Below, one piece after another: positions 9,200 to 18,519 of a stretch of 61,011 nt of DNA. The notes beneath the pieces are model-generated. The model was not told the origin of the DNA and made no database searches. It saw nothing but the letters and a program-made list of their open reading frames with translations. A program made the position numbers and the translations under genes. This DNA is from an uncultured Gammaproteobacteria bacterium (GTDB taxonomy: Bacteria > Pseudomonadota > Gammaproteobacteria > Steroidobacterales > XN24): assembly GCA_947259915.1 (NCBI GenBank), contig CAMYOC010000050.1, positions 1-61,011 on the forward strand. The letters are read 5' to 3'. Numbering within the stretch: the stretch's first letter is position 1; each line of letters starts with the position of its first letter.

Positions 9200-9877
9200 T
9201 CAGTCGTCGTCGCGCAGACCGAACATGTCGGCCTCGCTGCGTTGCAGAGCGCGCCGGTAATGGCCGAAGCCGTCCTCGTAGTCGGCCATCGCGGCCTGCA
9301 CTACCTCGGCCGCCTGGCCGCGGCCATAGGTCGCGGTGATCCTGATCGACGAATCCATCTCGTCGCTCATCTTGTAGGTGCCGAAATAATGCTTGATGCG
9401 CTGTACCTTGATGTCGGGCAATTCCGCGAGATCGTTGACTCCGCTCCAGATGTAATCGTTGCGTAACACGGCGATGATCTTGTCGTCCGCCTCGCCATTG
9501 TCGAGCATCTGGATGCCACCGATGACGCGAGCATCGAGGAGGATGCCGCCGCGGTCGATGCGCCGCTCGCTGATCACACAGATATCCAGCGGATCGCCAT
9601 CCGCCAGCTCGGCGCCGGGCGTCAGGTCACGCACCCGGTCGCCGCAATAGGTCTGCGGGATAAACCCGTACAGAGCCGGCGGTTGCGAGGAGGTGCGCTG
9701 CGGCCGATCGACGATCGTATACCCGGTTTCCTTGTCCACTTCGTACTTGACCAGATCGAATGGCGTGATCTCGATAAACGCGCGCACTTCGAGCGGCGGG
9801 TTCTTGCCCGGCGAGAGTCCGTGCCAGGGATGTGGACGCCAGCCGTGAAATTCCGGTTTGCGATCTTCGTTCGACAC
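9200..9877 (-). CDS. ppa: Inorganic pyrophosphatase, family I
   Basis: Hydrolyses pyrophosphate to phosphate in the cytosol, pulling biosynthetic reactions forward. 225 aa, longer than the usual bacterial enzyme of about 175 aa. The signature DGDPLDI (93-99), holding the metal-binding Asp residues, is intact. The N-terminal half ([35 protein letters not shown]) looks like the longer family I type. Start GTG 9877 is chosen over the upstream in-frame ATG because a perfect GGAGGTGA sits 8 nt before it. It follows fabH by 107 nt on the same strand. Confidence 0.93.
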   Translation of the reverse strand: MSNEDRKPEFHGWRPHPWHGLSPGKNPPLEVRAFIEITPFDLVKYEVDKETGYTIVDRPQRTSSQPPALYGFIPQTYCGDRVRDLTPGAELADGDPLDICVISERRIDRGGILLDARVIGGIQMLDNGEADDKIIAVLRNDYIWSGVNDLAELPDIKVQRIKHYFGTYKMSDEMDSSIRITATYGRGQAAEVVQAAMADYEDGFGHYRRALQRSEADMFGLRDDD

Positions 9878-9984
9878 TTGTATCACCTCCGCGCCGTGGC
9901 TTCTCGCCGGGCTTTGTGGCCGCCGCCAAACGGCGGTTTTCAACTTACGCTAAGCTCGTGCAGCCGCTGGCTGGCGCAGCTCGC

Positions 9985-10953
9985 TCAAAAGCGCACCAGC
10001 GCCGAGCCCCAGGTAAACCCGCCGCCGAAAGCCTCCAGCAGCAGCATCTCGCCGCGCTTGATACGTCCGTCGCGGACCGCCACATCCAGCGCCATCGGCA
10101 CCGAGGCCGTGGACGTATTGCCATGCTCGGCCACGGTCTGGATCACCCGGTCCATGGGCATGTCGAGCTTCTTCGCGGTGGCCTGGATAATGCGGATATT
10201 GGCCTGGTGCGGGATCAGCCAGTCGATGTCGGATTTCTCCAGTCCGTTTGCCGCCAGGGTCTCGTCGACGATACGTCCCAGCGTATTGACCGCCACCTTG
10301 AACACTTCGTTGCCGCGCATCTGGATGTAATCGCGCCGCGCGTGAAAATCCTCCGGCTTTTTTGATACACCCGAGGGGAAGAACAACAGGTCCTTGTACT
10401 GGCCATCGGCATGGATATGGGTGGAGATGATGCCGGGCTCGGACGACGGCTGCAGCACCACCGCACCGGCACCGTCACCGAACAGAACGCAGGTGTGGCG
10501 ATCGCTCCAATCCGTCATCTTCGAGATCGCCTCGGCGCCGATGACCAACGCATTGCGCGCTTCGCCGCTGCGGACAAATTTGTCGGCCACGCTCAACGCA
10601 TAAATAAAACCGGTGCAGGCGGCCTCGAGGCTGAACGCGGGGCAACCGTGGATGTCCAGACGATGCTGCAGCAGACAACCGACGTTGGGGAAGACCTGGT
10701 CCGGCGTCGTGGTACCGACAATAATCAGATCGATATCTTCCGGCCCGACCCCGGCGTCCTCCATCGCCCGCAACGCGGCCTGTTCGGACATGTCGCAGGT
10801 CGTTTCATCCTCGGCGCAAATATGGCGACGCTCGATCCCGCTGCGGGTGCGGATCCACTCATCGGTAGTGTCGACCATCTTCTCCAGGTCGGCGTTGGTC
10901 AGGACACGCTCGGGCAGATATCTGCCAGTGCCGGCTATGCGGGAGTAAATCAA
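9985..10953 (-). CDS. fabH: 3-oxoacyl-ACP synthase III (FabH)
   Basis: Condenses acetyl-CoA with malonyl-ACP to start type II fatty acid synthesis. 322 aa, normal length. The catalytic triad is visible: C113 (EAACTGF), H249 (LIPHQANIR) and N279 (EHGNTSTAS). The start is TTG at 10953, overlapping the plsX stop as TTGA, with GGAGG seven bases upstream inside plsX; coupling is likely. In E. coli fabD-fabG-acpP follow; here ppa follows instead, so the rest of the fab cluster must lie elsewhere. Confidence 0.96.
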   Translation of the reverse strand: MIYSRIAGTGRYLPERVLTNADLEKMVDTTDEWIRTRSGIERRHICAEDETTCDMSEQAALRAMEDAGVGPEDIDLIIVGTTTPDQVFPNVGCLLQHRLDIHGCPAFSLEAACTGFIYALSVADKFVRSGEARNALVIGAEAISKMTDWSDRHTCVLFGDGAGAVVLQPSSEPGIISTHIHADGQYKDLLFFPSGVSKKPEDFHARRDYIQMRGNEVFKVAVNTLGRIVDETLAANGLEKSDIDWLIPHQANIRIIQATAKKLDMPMDRVIQTVAEHGNTSTASVPMALDVAVRDGRIKRGEMLLLEAFGGGFTWGSALVRF

Positions 10954-11975
10954 ACCGCGTCCTCCATTACGTTTTGGCGGGTCATCAGCGCCCCGATCTG
11001 GCCCGGCGCATCCTTCCTGATCTCGATCAGGGCCGTGCGCAACGCGTTGCGGAAAGCGATCTCGTCGGCACTGCCATGGCTCTTGATGACGATGCCCTGC
11101 AGCCCCACCAGGCTCGCCCCGTTATACAGCCGTGGGTCAAGTTTAGCCTGAAGTGAGCGCAACATGGGCGCCGCGGCAAGCGCGACCAGCCGCTGGCGCC
11201 AGGACTTGCCGACCTCATCACGGATACTTTGAAACAGCATCCGCACCAGGCCTTCCATGGTTTTCAAGGACACATTGCCGGTAAAGCCGTCGGTGACCAC
11301 CACATCGACCCGGCCGGACATGATGTCGTTGCCCTCGATGAAACCGACGTAGTTGAGTTCGCTGCGCGCGAGCATCTTGCCGGCCTGACGGATAGCCTCA
11401 TTGCCTTTGTTTTGCTCGGTGCCGATATTCAGGAGTCCGACGCGCGGTCGCGCGATACCGTGCAATTCCGCGGCGATGACGGTGCCCATCACCGCAAACT
11501 GAAGCAACTGCTCGGGGGAACAATCAGAGTTCGCGCCCAGATCCAGCATCAAAGTGTGGCCGTCGCGCGCGGGGATGCCCGAAATTATTGCCGGCCGATC
11601 GATGCCCGGCAGGGTCTTGAGCACGAAACGGGAAATCGCCATCAGCGCACCGGTGTTGCCGGCGCTGATGCATGCCTGGGCCCGACCTGCCTTGACCAGA
11701 TCGATCGCCACGCGCATCGAGGAATCTTTCTTTTTCCGCAGCGCGTCCGCGGGCGCCTCATCCATCTCCACGATCTCACTGGCCGCGACAATTTCGGCGC
11801 GCGCGCGTCGCTCGGCACCAGCAGAGGCCAACAAGGGCTCGATCTGTTCCCGGTCGCCGACCAGGAACAACGAGACACGGGGATGATTGGCCAGGAACGT
11901 CAGCGCAGCAGGGACGACCACGGCGGTGCCTGCGTCACCACCCATGGCATCTACGGCGAGGACCGGATGTTCCAT
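10950..11975 (-). CDS. plsX: Phosphate acyltransferase PlsX
   Basis: Makes acyl-phosphate from acyl-ACP for glycerophospholipid synthesis by PlsY. 341 aa from ATG 11975 ([14 protein letters not shown], with the family DAMGGD at residues 9-14); GAGG lies 8 nt upstream. An in-frame ATG ten codons further upstream is less likely. Other family segments are AIVA-type [21 protein letters not shown] and [15 protein letters not shown]. Peripheral membrane enzyme. Part of yceD-rpmF-plsX-fabH, the arrangement that ties lipid synthesis to ribosomal protein L32 expression. Confidence 0.96.
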   Translation of the reverse strand: MEHPVLAVDAMGGDAGTAVVVPAALTFLANHPRVSLFLVGDREQIEPLLASAGAERRARAEIVAASEIVEMDEAPADALRKKKDSSMRVAIDLVKAGRAQACISAGNTGALMAISRFVLKTLPGIDRPAIISGIPARDGHTLMLDLGANSDCSPEQLLQFAVMGTVIAAELHGIARPRVGLLNIGTEQNKGNEAIRQAGKMLARSELNYVGFIEGNDIMSGRVDVVVTDGFTGNVSLKTMEGLVRMLFQSIRDEVGKSWRQRLVALAAAPMLRSLQAKLDPRLYNGASLVGLQGIVIKSHGSADEIAFRNALRTALIEIRKDAPGQIGALMTRQNVMEDAV

Positions 11976-12029
11976 GCCCCTGACCTCAATGGATCGGCGC
12001 GGCATTCAGGCGGCGCCGACTTCGGCCAG

Positions 12030-12227
12030 CTATTCCTCGTCGTCCTCGACGGGGGCGGGGGTCGCGATCACCTTGCGGCCGCGATAAAAACCATCGGCAC
12101 TGACGTGGTGCCGGCGGTGCGTCTCGCCAGTCTTTGGTTCGACGGACACAGCCGGTTTGTTCAAACCGTCGTGGGAACGACGCATATCGCGCCGCGACGA
12201 AGTCTTTCTGTTTTGTTGAACAGCCAT
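12030..12227 (-). CDS. rpmF: 50S ribosomal protein L32
   Basis: 65-aa ribosomal protein with the classical start [20 protein letters not shown] and the conserved block [20 protein letters not shown]. The zinc-coordinating Cys residues of some L32 proteins are absent; this is a Cys-free form, as in E. coli. It lies between yceD and plsX, 54 nt from plsX, in the conserved order. Confidence 0.97.
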   Translation of the reverse strand: MAVQQNRKTSSRRDMRRSHDGLNKPAVSVEPKTGETHRRHHVSADGFYRGRKVIATPAPVEDDEE

Positions 12228-12272
12228 CTGTTTACTCCTTGTCCGAAACCGCAGCCATGCGGTATTTCCGGC

Positions 12273-12785
12273 CTAGCGTTTCAAATCTTTTAGCACCGCA
12301 AACGGATTTTCCGCCTGCTCCGTCGTCTCCTGCTGCATCGACGACAAGGTGTCGGCCAACGGGCCACATGCCTGCGCGTCCTCGTGGACCGGAGCCAGCG
12401 GCAGCGACAACAGCAATTCGTCCTCCAGCAGCTGCCCCAGGGACACCGGGCCGGCGACCAATGGCCAGGGCTCGAACCCGGCCGGCAGCTGCTCTTCGTT
12501 CCCGGCGACAGCGACGGCGAGATTCAACGCTTGCTCGATCTCGATCCGCACCGTCTCCAGACAGCGCTGGCATCGCAGCGGCAACGCGCCGGCTATTCTG
12601 CCCTCCACCGCCAGCGCCGCCACCGGACCCGCCAGCGGCCGCACGCTGATGTCTGCTTCCAGCTCCACATCGCTGTCTGTAAGTGCAGCGGCCAGACGCG
12701 GCAACTCGGCCACCGGCACCCCAACATGCAACTCGCCCTGGACGGGCACATCTGGTGAAAGAAGGTCCGTCAGGGCGAGCGGCAT
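12273..12785 (-). CDS. yceD: YceD/DUF177 family protein (23S rRNA accumulation factor)
   Basis: 170 aa, DUF177. The family member in E. coli and plants affects 23S rRNA accumulation. One CxxC pair is present (LRCQRCLE, near residue 71) inside a beta-rich domain, and the C-terminus ends in the conserved NPFAVLKDLKR. Start ATG 12785 (MPLALTDLL) is preferred over the 41-codon longer frame, which would run into the maf promoter region. It is divergent from maf and first in the operon with rpmF-plsX-fabH. Confidence 0.93.
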   Translation of the reverse strand: MPLALTDLLSPDVPVQGELHVGVPVAELPRLAAALTDSDVELEADISVRPLAGPVAALAVEGRIAGALPLRCQRCLETVRIEIEQALNLAVAVAGNEEQLPAGFEPWPLVAGPVSLGQLLEDELLLSLPLAPVHEDAQACGPLADTLSSMQQETTEQAENPFAVLKDLKR

Positions 12786-12900
12786 AATCGGCGAATGGTA
12801 GCCGGGATTGCGCGGACTGTCAAAAGTATGTTCCACTCCAATCCATTGTTTTTGAGACAAATGTCGCCACGGACAAACCCCCGGGCAAGCAGACCAGTCA

Positions 12901-13491
12901 ATGTCCAATCCCGAACTCGTTATGGCCTCCGGCTCACCCTATCGGCGGCAGCTGCTGGACCGGCTGGGACTCGATTTCGCCGTCGATGTGCCGCAGGTCG
13001 ACGAACGCCCGCTCGCCGGCGAAGATCCCGCCGCGCTGGTGACGCGTCTCGCTCAACTCAAGGCACGGACCGTGGCCGCACGTCGGCCCGGCACGGTAGT
13101 GATCGGCTCCGATCAGGTTGCGGTCCGGGACCGCGAAGTGTTGGGCAAACCGGGGATCGAGACCGCGGCGGTCGAACAGCTGCGCCGTAGCTCCGGACAG
13201 CCGGTCGAGTTCCTCACCGCGGTGGCCATTATCGATGGACGCAGCCCCGGAGCGGAACCGCTGCTGCACATGGATGTCACCCGGGTGCAATTCCGCGTCC
13301 TCGAAACCGCCGAAATCGAGCGTTATGTGAGCCGGGACAAACCGCTTGATTGCGCTGGCGGCTTCCGCTGCGAGGGACTGGGCATCGCCCTGTTCGAACG
13401 CATCGACAGCCAGGATCCCACCGGCCTGATCGGCCTGCCGCTGATATGGGTCTCAGCCGCCCTGCGCCAGCTCGGCTTCGATCTGCTCTAG
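12901..13491 (+). CDS. maf: Maf/YceF-type nucleotide pyrophosphatase
   Basis: 196 aa. House-cleaning pyrophosphatase of the Maf family; YceF-type members act on m7GTP. Motifs are MASGSPYRRQLL (8-19), VDERPLAGE, VIGSDQVAV (68-76), LGKPG and a CAGGFRCEGLG segment. Divergent from yceD, as in E. coli. The last 39 bp overlap the 3' end of the convergent HAD gene on the other strand. ATG 12901 is the only good start near the conserved N-terminus. Confidence 0.94.
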   Translation: MSNPELVMASGSPYRRQLLDRLGLDFAVDVPQVDERPLAGEDPAALVTRLAQLKARTVAARRPGTVVIGSDQVAVRDREVLGKPGIETAAVEQLRRSSGQPVEFLTAVAIIDGRSPGAEPLLHMDVTRVQFRVLETAEIERYVSRDKPLDCAGGFRCEGLGIALFERIDSQDPTGLIGLPLIWVSAALRQLGFDLL

Positions 13492-14133
13492 CCAGAGCGG
13501 GATCTGCTCCACGCTATCCAGACAGCCGGCCGGATCGTGCGCGCGCAGACGTGCCGTCGGGTGAGCGCCCCAGGTCACCGCCAGCGCGGATGCGCCCGCG
13601 GCTTGCGCCATCAACAGGTCAAACTCGGTGTCACCAATCATCAGCGTCTGGCCGGGAGCAAAACCGAGTTCGGACATCAGGCTGCACAGCATCTCCGGAT
13701 GCGGCTTGGAACGGGTTTCGTCCGCGGTCCGGGTCGCGTCGAAAAAATGACCCAATTCAGTGTGCTCGAGATCATGGTCCAGCCCCCGCCGGCTCTTGCC
13801 CGTCGCCACCGCCAGACGGCAGCCGCGCTCGCCCAGCATCAGCAGCGCTTCAGTGACCCCCGGATAGAGTCGCGACGACGCTCGCTCACGCTGCACGAAG
13901 TGATCCCTGTAGCTTGCGACAAAGTGCTCGTAAGCGTCAGTTTCCAGATCCGGGAACAGCGCCTGCCAGGATTCCCGTAAGCCGAGGCCGATGATGCTGC
14001 AGATGCTCTCGTCGCTGCGTGACGGCAGGCCGAGATCGGCGATCGCCGCCTGGGCGGCGCGCACGATGGCGCCGGTTGAGTCCATCAGCGTACCGTCCCA
14101 GTCGAACACCAGCAGCGGCCAGCGCCTGCTCAA
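13453..14133 (-). CDS. HAD-IA family phosphatase (phosphoglycolate-phosphatase-like)
   Basis: 226 aa haloacid-dehalogenase hydrolase. Motif I is FDWDGTLMDS (9-18, nucleophile Asp then acid/base Asp), motif II VATGKS, motif III lysine SKPHPEML, and motif IV MIGDTEFDL. A cap domain lies between motifs I and II, giving the Gph-like layout; the true substrate cannot be told. The start is TTG at 14133, overlapping the rluC stop as TTGA, with a GGGGGAGG ribosome-binding site. This rluC-HAD pair is common in gammaproteobacteria. Confidence 0.9.
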   Translation of the reverse strand: MSRRWPLLVFDWDGTLMDSTGAIVRAAQAAIADLGLPSRSDESICSIIGLGLRESWQALFPDLETDAYEHFVASYRDHFVQRERASSRLYPGVTEALLMLGERGCRLAVATGKSRRGLDHDLEHTELGHFFDATRTADETRSKPHPEMLCSLMSELGFAPGQTLMIGDTEFDLLMAQAAGASALAVTWGAHPTARLRAHDPAGCLDSVEQIPLWLEQIEAELAQGG

Positions 14134-15089
14134 GTGCCCTCCCCCAGCTTATCGACGACGCTGCCGAGGTCCTCAGGTAACGGCGCGCTAAACGAACGCA
14201 ATTCGCCGCTGACCGGATCCTCGAAACTCAGCGCATGGGCGTGCAGGAACATGCGTTTGAGACCGATCCGCCCCATCTGGCGGTTGAACACCGGATCTCC
14301 ATACTTTTCGTCGCCCGCCAGTGGATGGCCGGCGGCCGTCGCCTGAACACGGATCTGGTGCGTGCGGCCCGTCAGGAGCGCGACCTCCATCAGCGTCGCA
14401 CGCGTCCAGATCTGTACGGGTCTGAATCGGCTGGCGGCAAATTTGCCGTTCTCGTCGAGCTCTACATGCCGTTCGCCACCGCGTCGCTGATGGGTGCTGA
14501 GACGATCCTCCAGCACGGTCTTGCCGAGCTGCCACTGTCCGCGCACCAGGGCCAGATACTGCTTCTCCACAACACCCTCGCGCAGCATGTCGTGCAGCGA
14601 GCGCAGATAGCTGCGTCGTTTGGCGATCAGCAGACAACCACTTGTGTCCCGGTCAAGCCGGTGCACCAATTCCAGATAAGGCGCGTCAGGTCTCGCCGCC
14701 CGCAGCGCTTCGATGACGCCAAAGCTGAGCCCGCTGCCGCCGTGCACCGCCATCCCGGCCGGCTTGTCGAGGACCAATAGTCGCTTGTCCTCGTGGATGA
14801 TGCGTGCGGACAGGAACGCCAGGGTCGCTGCCGCAGGCGTCGGAGCCACCTTTTCAGCCATACGGACCGGCGGGATACGCACCACATCTCCGGCTTGTAC
14901 CCGGTAGGTGGGACCGATACGCCCCTTGTTGACTCGCACTTCGCCTTTGCGCAGCAGTCGGTACAAGCGGCTCCTGGGCACGCCCTTCAGGCGCGGCGCC
15001 AGAAAATTGTCGATACGCTGGCCGGCCTGGTCGTCGCTGACTGTGACCAGCTTGACCGCCGCTTTCGGCACTGACTCTCCGGCAGGCAA
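14130..15089 (-). CDS. rluC: 23S rRNA pseudouridine synthase RluC
   Basis: Converts U955, U2504 and U2580 of 23S rRNA to pseudouridine (E. coli numbering). 319 aa: an N-terminal S4 RNA-binding domain (RIDNFLAPRLKGVPRSRLYRLLRKGEVRVN region, 25-54) and a catalytic RluA-type domain with HRLDRDTSG, catalytic D146. The first codon is TTG at 15089 with AAGGGG upstream; a GTG six codons later is an alternative that matches the E. coli N-terminus equally well. Divergent from rne, as in E. coli. Confidence 0.95.
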   Translation of the reverse strand: MPAGESVPKAAVKLVTVSDDQAGQRIDNFLAPRLKGVPRSRLYRLLRKGEVRVNKGRIGPTYRVQAGDVVRIPPVRMAEKVAPTPAAATLAFLSARIIHEDKRLLVLDKPAGMAVHGGSGLSFGVIEALRAARPDAPYLELVHRLDRDTSGCLLIAKRRSYLRSLHDMLREGVVEKQYLALVRGQWQLGKTVLEDRLSTHQRRGGERHVELDENGKFAASRFRPVQIWTRATLMEVALLTGRTHQIRVQATAAGHPLAGDEKYGDPVFNRQMGRIGLKRMFLHAHALSFEDPVSGELRSFSAPLPEDLGSVVDKLGEGT

Positions 15090-15129
15090 AATATTCCCCT
15101 TTTCAGGACCTTATGCGAGGCATTTGGCG

Positions 15130-15159
15130 TTGATCACGAGGCCGCGAGGTTGCTATAGT
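15130..15159 (+). promoter_or_regulatory. Promoter of rne (extended -10)
   Basis: TTGATC (15130-15135), an 18-bp spacer and TATAGT (15154-15159) preceded by TG one base upstream. The predicted start site near 15166 gives a leader of about 350 nt before rne. Confidence 0.7.
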
Positions 15160-15165
15160 ACCGGC

Positions 15166-15515
15166 GGAGCGACCTCCGGGCGGCAGTTTACGCCTGACGC
15201 CGGTCAGTCGCGAGACGGAATACACGTGGCGACCCGGATTAATTCGGATCGCCGAAGTTGTTGGATTTGAATGTTCAGTCCATCGCGAAACCGATGATCC
15301 CCGCGCGGAGCCTCGAGGCACTGCGCCCGACTCTCGGACGCAAGCAGGACCGAAGACTATGACAGCTTTCCTCTGGCTCTTGCTCGCGCTGATCGCGGGC
15401 ACCTGGCCACGTTTGTGGCGCGACGACCGCTCTGGTCGACTGCGCCCCACCGCTGTTCTGCTGGTCCCCGCCCGTTGTGGATCGTCGGCCCTTGACCTGA
15501 CAAGAGCCGATTACA
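15166..15515 (+). promoter_or_regulatory. rne: Long 5' leader of rne, probable autoregulatory UTR
   Basis: About 350 nt of gene-free sequence between the rne promoter and ATG. In E. coli a 361-nt rne leader with hairpins lets RNase E destabilise its own mRNA. This leader is nearly the same length and can form local stems such as CGACC-GCTCT-GGTCG (15424-15438). A short open frame, MTAFLWLLLALIAG... (from 15359, running past the rne start), looks hydrophobic but is probably not a gene. The regulatory role is inferred from position and length; I did not fold the leader. Confidence 0.5.
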
Positions 15516-18512
15516 ATGAAAAGAATGCTAGTGAACGCGACTCAGGAAGAAGAGTTGCGCGTGGCCATGGTCGACGGCCAGCGGCTGATCGACCTCGATA
15601 TCGAAACCCCTGCCCGGGAACAGAAAAAGGCCAATATCTATAAGGGCCGGATCACCCGGCTCGAACCCAGCCTCGAAGCGGCCTTCGTCGAATACGGTTC
15701 CACCCGTCATGGGTTCCTGCCGCTAAAGGAAATCTCCAGCGAGTATTTTGTCGAGGGTGCCGACACCAGCGGTCGGGTCAACATCCGCGACGTGCTCCGG
15801 GAAGGCCAGGAAATCGTCATCCAGGTCGAGAAGGAGGAGCGCGGCAACAAAGGCGCGGCGCTGACTACCTACCTCAGTCTGGCCGGCCGTTTCCTCGTGC
15901 TGATGCCAAACAATCCCCGCGCCGGAGGCGTTTCCCGACGCATCACCGGTGCTGATCGGGACGAGGTCCGCGACGCGCTCAAGGCGATCGAGATCCCGGA
16001 GGGCATGGGCGCCATCGTGCGCACCGCGGGTGTTGGTCGCGGCGACGAAGAGCTGCAGTGGGACCTCGATTATCTGCTGCAGGTATGGGAGGCGATAAAA
16101 GCCTCGGCAGTGCAGCAACCGGCGCCGTTCCTGATCTATCAGGAGAGCAATACGGTGATCCGCGCACTGCGCGATCACTTCTCAAACGACCTCGGTGAGA
16201 TTCTCATCGATGACGAAGGGGCTCACACCGAGGCGCGGGAATTCGTCGAGCGCGTAATGCCGCACAATCTGCGCAAGCTCAAGCTCTACCACGACCCGGT
16301 GCCGCTGTTCACCCGCTTCCAGATCGAGAGCCAGATCGAGTCGGCGTTCTCGCACACGGTCGAACTCCCCTCCGGAGGCAGTGTGGTCATCGATCACACC
16401 GAAGCGCTGGTCTCGATCGATATCAACTCGGCCCGCTCGACCAAAGGCGAGGACATCGAGGCGACAGCGCTGAATACCAACCTGGAGGCGGCGGACGAAA
16501 TCTCGCGTCAGCTCCGTCTGCGCGATCTCGGCGGTCTGATCGTCATCGACTTTATCGACATGGGCCCGCAGAAAGCCCAGCGCGAGGTCGAGAACCGGTT
16601 GCGCGACGCGGTAAAGATGGACCGGGCCCGGATCCAGATCGGGCGCATCTCTCGTTTCGGCCTGCTGGAGATGTCACGCCAGCGTCTGAGACCCTCGCTC
16701 GGCGAGTCCGCTCATACCACCTGTCCCCGCTGCCTCGGCCGCGGCACGATCCGCGGCGTAGAATCGCTGTCTTTGTCGGTGTTGCGCCTGCTTGGCGAAG
16801 AAGCACGCAAGGACCGCACGTCCAAGGTCATCGCCGAACTCCCCATCGATGTGTCGACCTATCTGCTCAACGAGAAAAGGGCATGGCTGACCACGATCGA
16901 AGAACGCGAGCACGTCAATATTGTCATTGTCCCGCGCGGCAATCTCGAATCACCGCACTACCAGCTGCGCCGGGTACGCGACGATGCGGTGCGCCTGCCG
17001 GAGAATGCGCCGGTCAGCTATATGTTGCCGGAGTCCGAAGCCGAGACCAGCGACGTGATCGAGCGTGCGACGCGCCAGCAACCGATGGCGCAGAAACCCG
17101 CGGTCAGCAAGATCGTGCCCAGCACCCCGGCCCCGACGCCGACACGGCTCGAGCAGAAGCCGCAAGAGGAAAAGGCACCGGGTCTTCTCGCCCGTTTCTT
17201 TGCTTTGTTCAAGAGCGAGCCTGAAGACAAGGCCGCCGCAGCCGAACCTGCCAAAAAACGCCGCGACGGCCGCAGCCCCGGCAAGGAACGCGCCGGCCAG
17301 CGCCGCGAACGTCCGCAGGGAAGATCGCGACAGCGCGGCCGCGGCGGCAAGGAAGGCGGTCCGCGCAAAGGCGGCCAACAGGATCGCCGGTCTGGCGGGC
17401 GGAACGCGCGCAAGAGCGCTGACGCGCGGAATGAAAAATCACCGCAACGTGACGACAGTCGTGCCAAACCCGATGCGGCCAAAGCCGGCCCTGATGAGCA
17501 GAAATCCGCGGCTCAGGGCGGCGACAGACCGCCACGCAACCGTCGCGGTGGTCGTCGCCGGCGCGGTGGCCGCAAGCGCGGCCAGCAGAACGCCGGGCAG
17601 TCGCAGCAGCAGGACGCCACGACGTCGACTGCCAACGACGGCAAACCCAAGAGCGGGGAAACAGCGGCCACCGCGCCCGCCGCGGACAAGGCTGCGCGTG
17701 GCAACGACGCTCAGGGTTCGTCGCAGCAGCCATCGACACCGCCACGGGAGGCGGCCAGACGCGCGCCCCAGACAACAACAGCAAAGCAGCAGTCCTCATC
17801 CGATACGCCCGATCGGGCGAGCGCCGATGCGCCACGCAGCGGAGACAGCCCCGCACCGCAAGTCGGCCCCGGTGATCAGGGCACGCGGCCCGCACGCACC
17901 GCCCCTGCTACGCCCGCCCCTGCTGCGCCCGCCCCGGCCAAAAGCGGCGGCCAGCGTGAGGCATCGGCTACAAATGCGAGTCCCAACAAGAACACCGCCG
18001 CTGCGGCATCATCAGCGTCGACGGCATCACCCGCACCCGCAACGCCCAGGCCGACGCCGCCACCCGCGGCAGATGGCCGCAACATGGCACCCGCGCCGGC
18101 CAGGAAAGCCGCCCCTGTCGACCAGCCACCCGGTCCGGTAGCGCGACCTGTCGCGCCGCCAGGAGCCGCCGCACAGGTCGGACCGGTTGCTAACCCCTAC
18201 CCCGGCGGACGTCCGGTTGGACCGGTGAGCAATCCGCCGCCAAGCCGTAACGTCAGACCTGCCCCGAGGCCTGCCAAGCCAGCGGCGGCTGCCGAACCGG
18301 GACCGGTGTCGCGACCGTCGGCCGCTGCTGCGCCAGCGCCTGTCGAGCGCCCCCGCAGCGAGGCGGGTAGTCCAGCACCACGACCGTCCGAACCGGCGAG
18401 CAAATTGCCGCAACCCGCCGCGTCGCGCCAGCCCGGCCAGGAGCCGATCGTTCGGGAACGGACAACACCGGATCCCAAGGGCGATCGCCCGACGCCGGGC
18501 GGCGGCGAGTAG
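15516..18512 (+). CDS. rne: Ribonuclease E
   Basis: Endonuclease that starts mRNA decay and processes rRNA and tRNA; scaffold of the degradosome at the inner membrane. 998 aa. The catalytic half holds an S1 domain (about 36-120), RNase H/5'-sensor parts and a DNase I-like core with metal ligands D302 ([15 protein letters not shown]) and D345 (LIVIDFIDM), followed by the zinc link CPRCLGRG (403-410). An amphipathic segment [12 protein letters not shown] (556-567) matches the membrane-anchoring helix. The rest is disordered: Arg-rich RNA-binding tracts (about 580-710), then a Pro/Ala-rich tail with repeated GPVxxP motifs. It is convergent with the phosphatase gene, 7 nt apart. Confidence 0.97.
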   Translation: MKRMLVNATQEEELRVAMVDGQRLIDLDIETPAREQKKANIYKGRITRLEPSLEAAFVEYGSTRHGFLPLKEISSEYFVEGADTSGRVNIRDVLREGQEIVIQVEKEERGNKGAALTTYLSLAGRFLVLMPNNPRAGGVSRRITGADRDEVRDALKAIEIPEGMGAIVRTAGVGRGDEELQWDLDYLLQVWEAIKASAVQQPAPFLIYQESNTVIRALRDHFSNDLGEILIDDEGAHTEAREFVERVMPHNLRKLKLYHDPVPLFTRFQIESQIESAFSHTVELPSGGSVVIDHTEALVSIDINSARSTKGEDIEATALNTNLEAADEISRQLRLRDLGGLIVIDFIDMGPQKAQREVENRLRDAVKMDRARIQIGRISRFGLLEMSRQRLRPSLGESAHTTCPRCLGRGTIRGVESLSLSVLRLLGEEARKDRTSKVIAELPIDVSTYLLNEKRAWLTTIEEREHVNIVIVPRGNLESPHYQLRRVRDDAVRLPENAPVSYMLPESEAETSDVIERATRQQPMAQKPAVSKIVPSTPAPTPTRLEQKPQEEKAPGLLARFFALFKSEPEDKAAAAEPAKKRRDGRSPGKERAGQRRERPQGRSRQRGRGGKEGGPRKGGQQDRRSGGRNARKSADARNEKSPQRDDSRAKPDAAKAGPDEQKSAAQGGDRPPRNRRGGRRRRGGRKRGQQNAGQSQQQDATTSTANDGKPKSGETAATAPAADKAARGNDAQGSSQQPSTPPREAARRAPQTTTAKQQSSSDTPDRASADAPRSGDSPAPQVGPGDQGTRPARTAPATPAPAAPAPAKSGGQREASATNASPNKNTAAAASSASTASPAPATPRPTPPPAADGRNMAPAPARKAAPVDQPPGPVARPVAPPGAAAQVGPVANPYPGGRPVGPVSNPPPSRNVRPAPRPAKPAAAAEPGPVSRPSAAAAPAPVERPRSEAGSPAPRPSEPASKLPQPAASRQPGQEPIVRERTTPDPKGDRPTPGGGE

Positions 18513-18519
18513 ACCCCAT

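Noticed and set aside
9914..9943. CCGCC-AAAC-GGCGG followed by four T on the plus strand between ppa and fabH
   Set aside because: The T-run is on the strand opposite to both genes, the stem is short, and no plus-strand transcript is expected there.
15359..15643. Hydrophobic open frame in the rne leader (MTAFLWLLLALIAG...)
   Set aside because: It runs out of frame into rne, and after about 25 residues it loses protein-like composition. More likely structured leader RNA.
17250..18500. Low-complexity GC-rich repeats in the rne 3' half as a possible mobile or repeat element
   Set aside because: The frame stays open and encodes the Arg- and Pro/Ala-rich disordered tail expected of RNase E; there are no terminal repeats or transposase.
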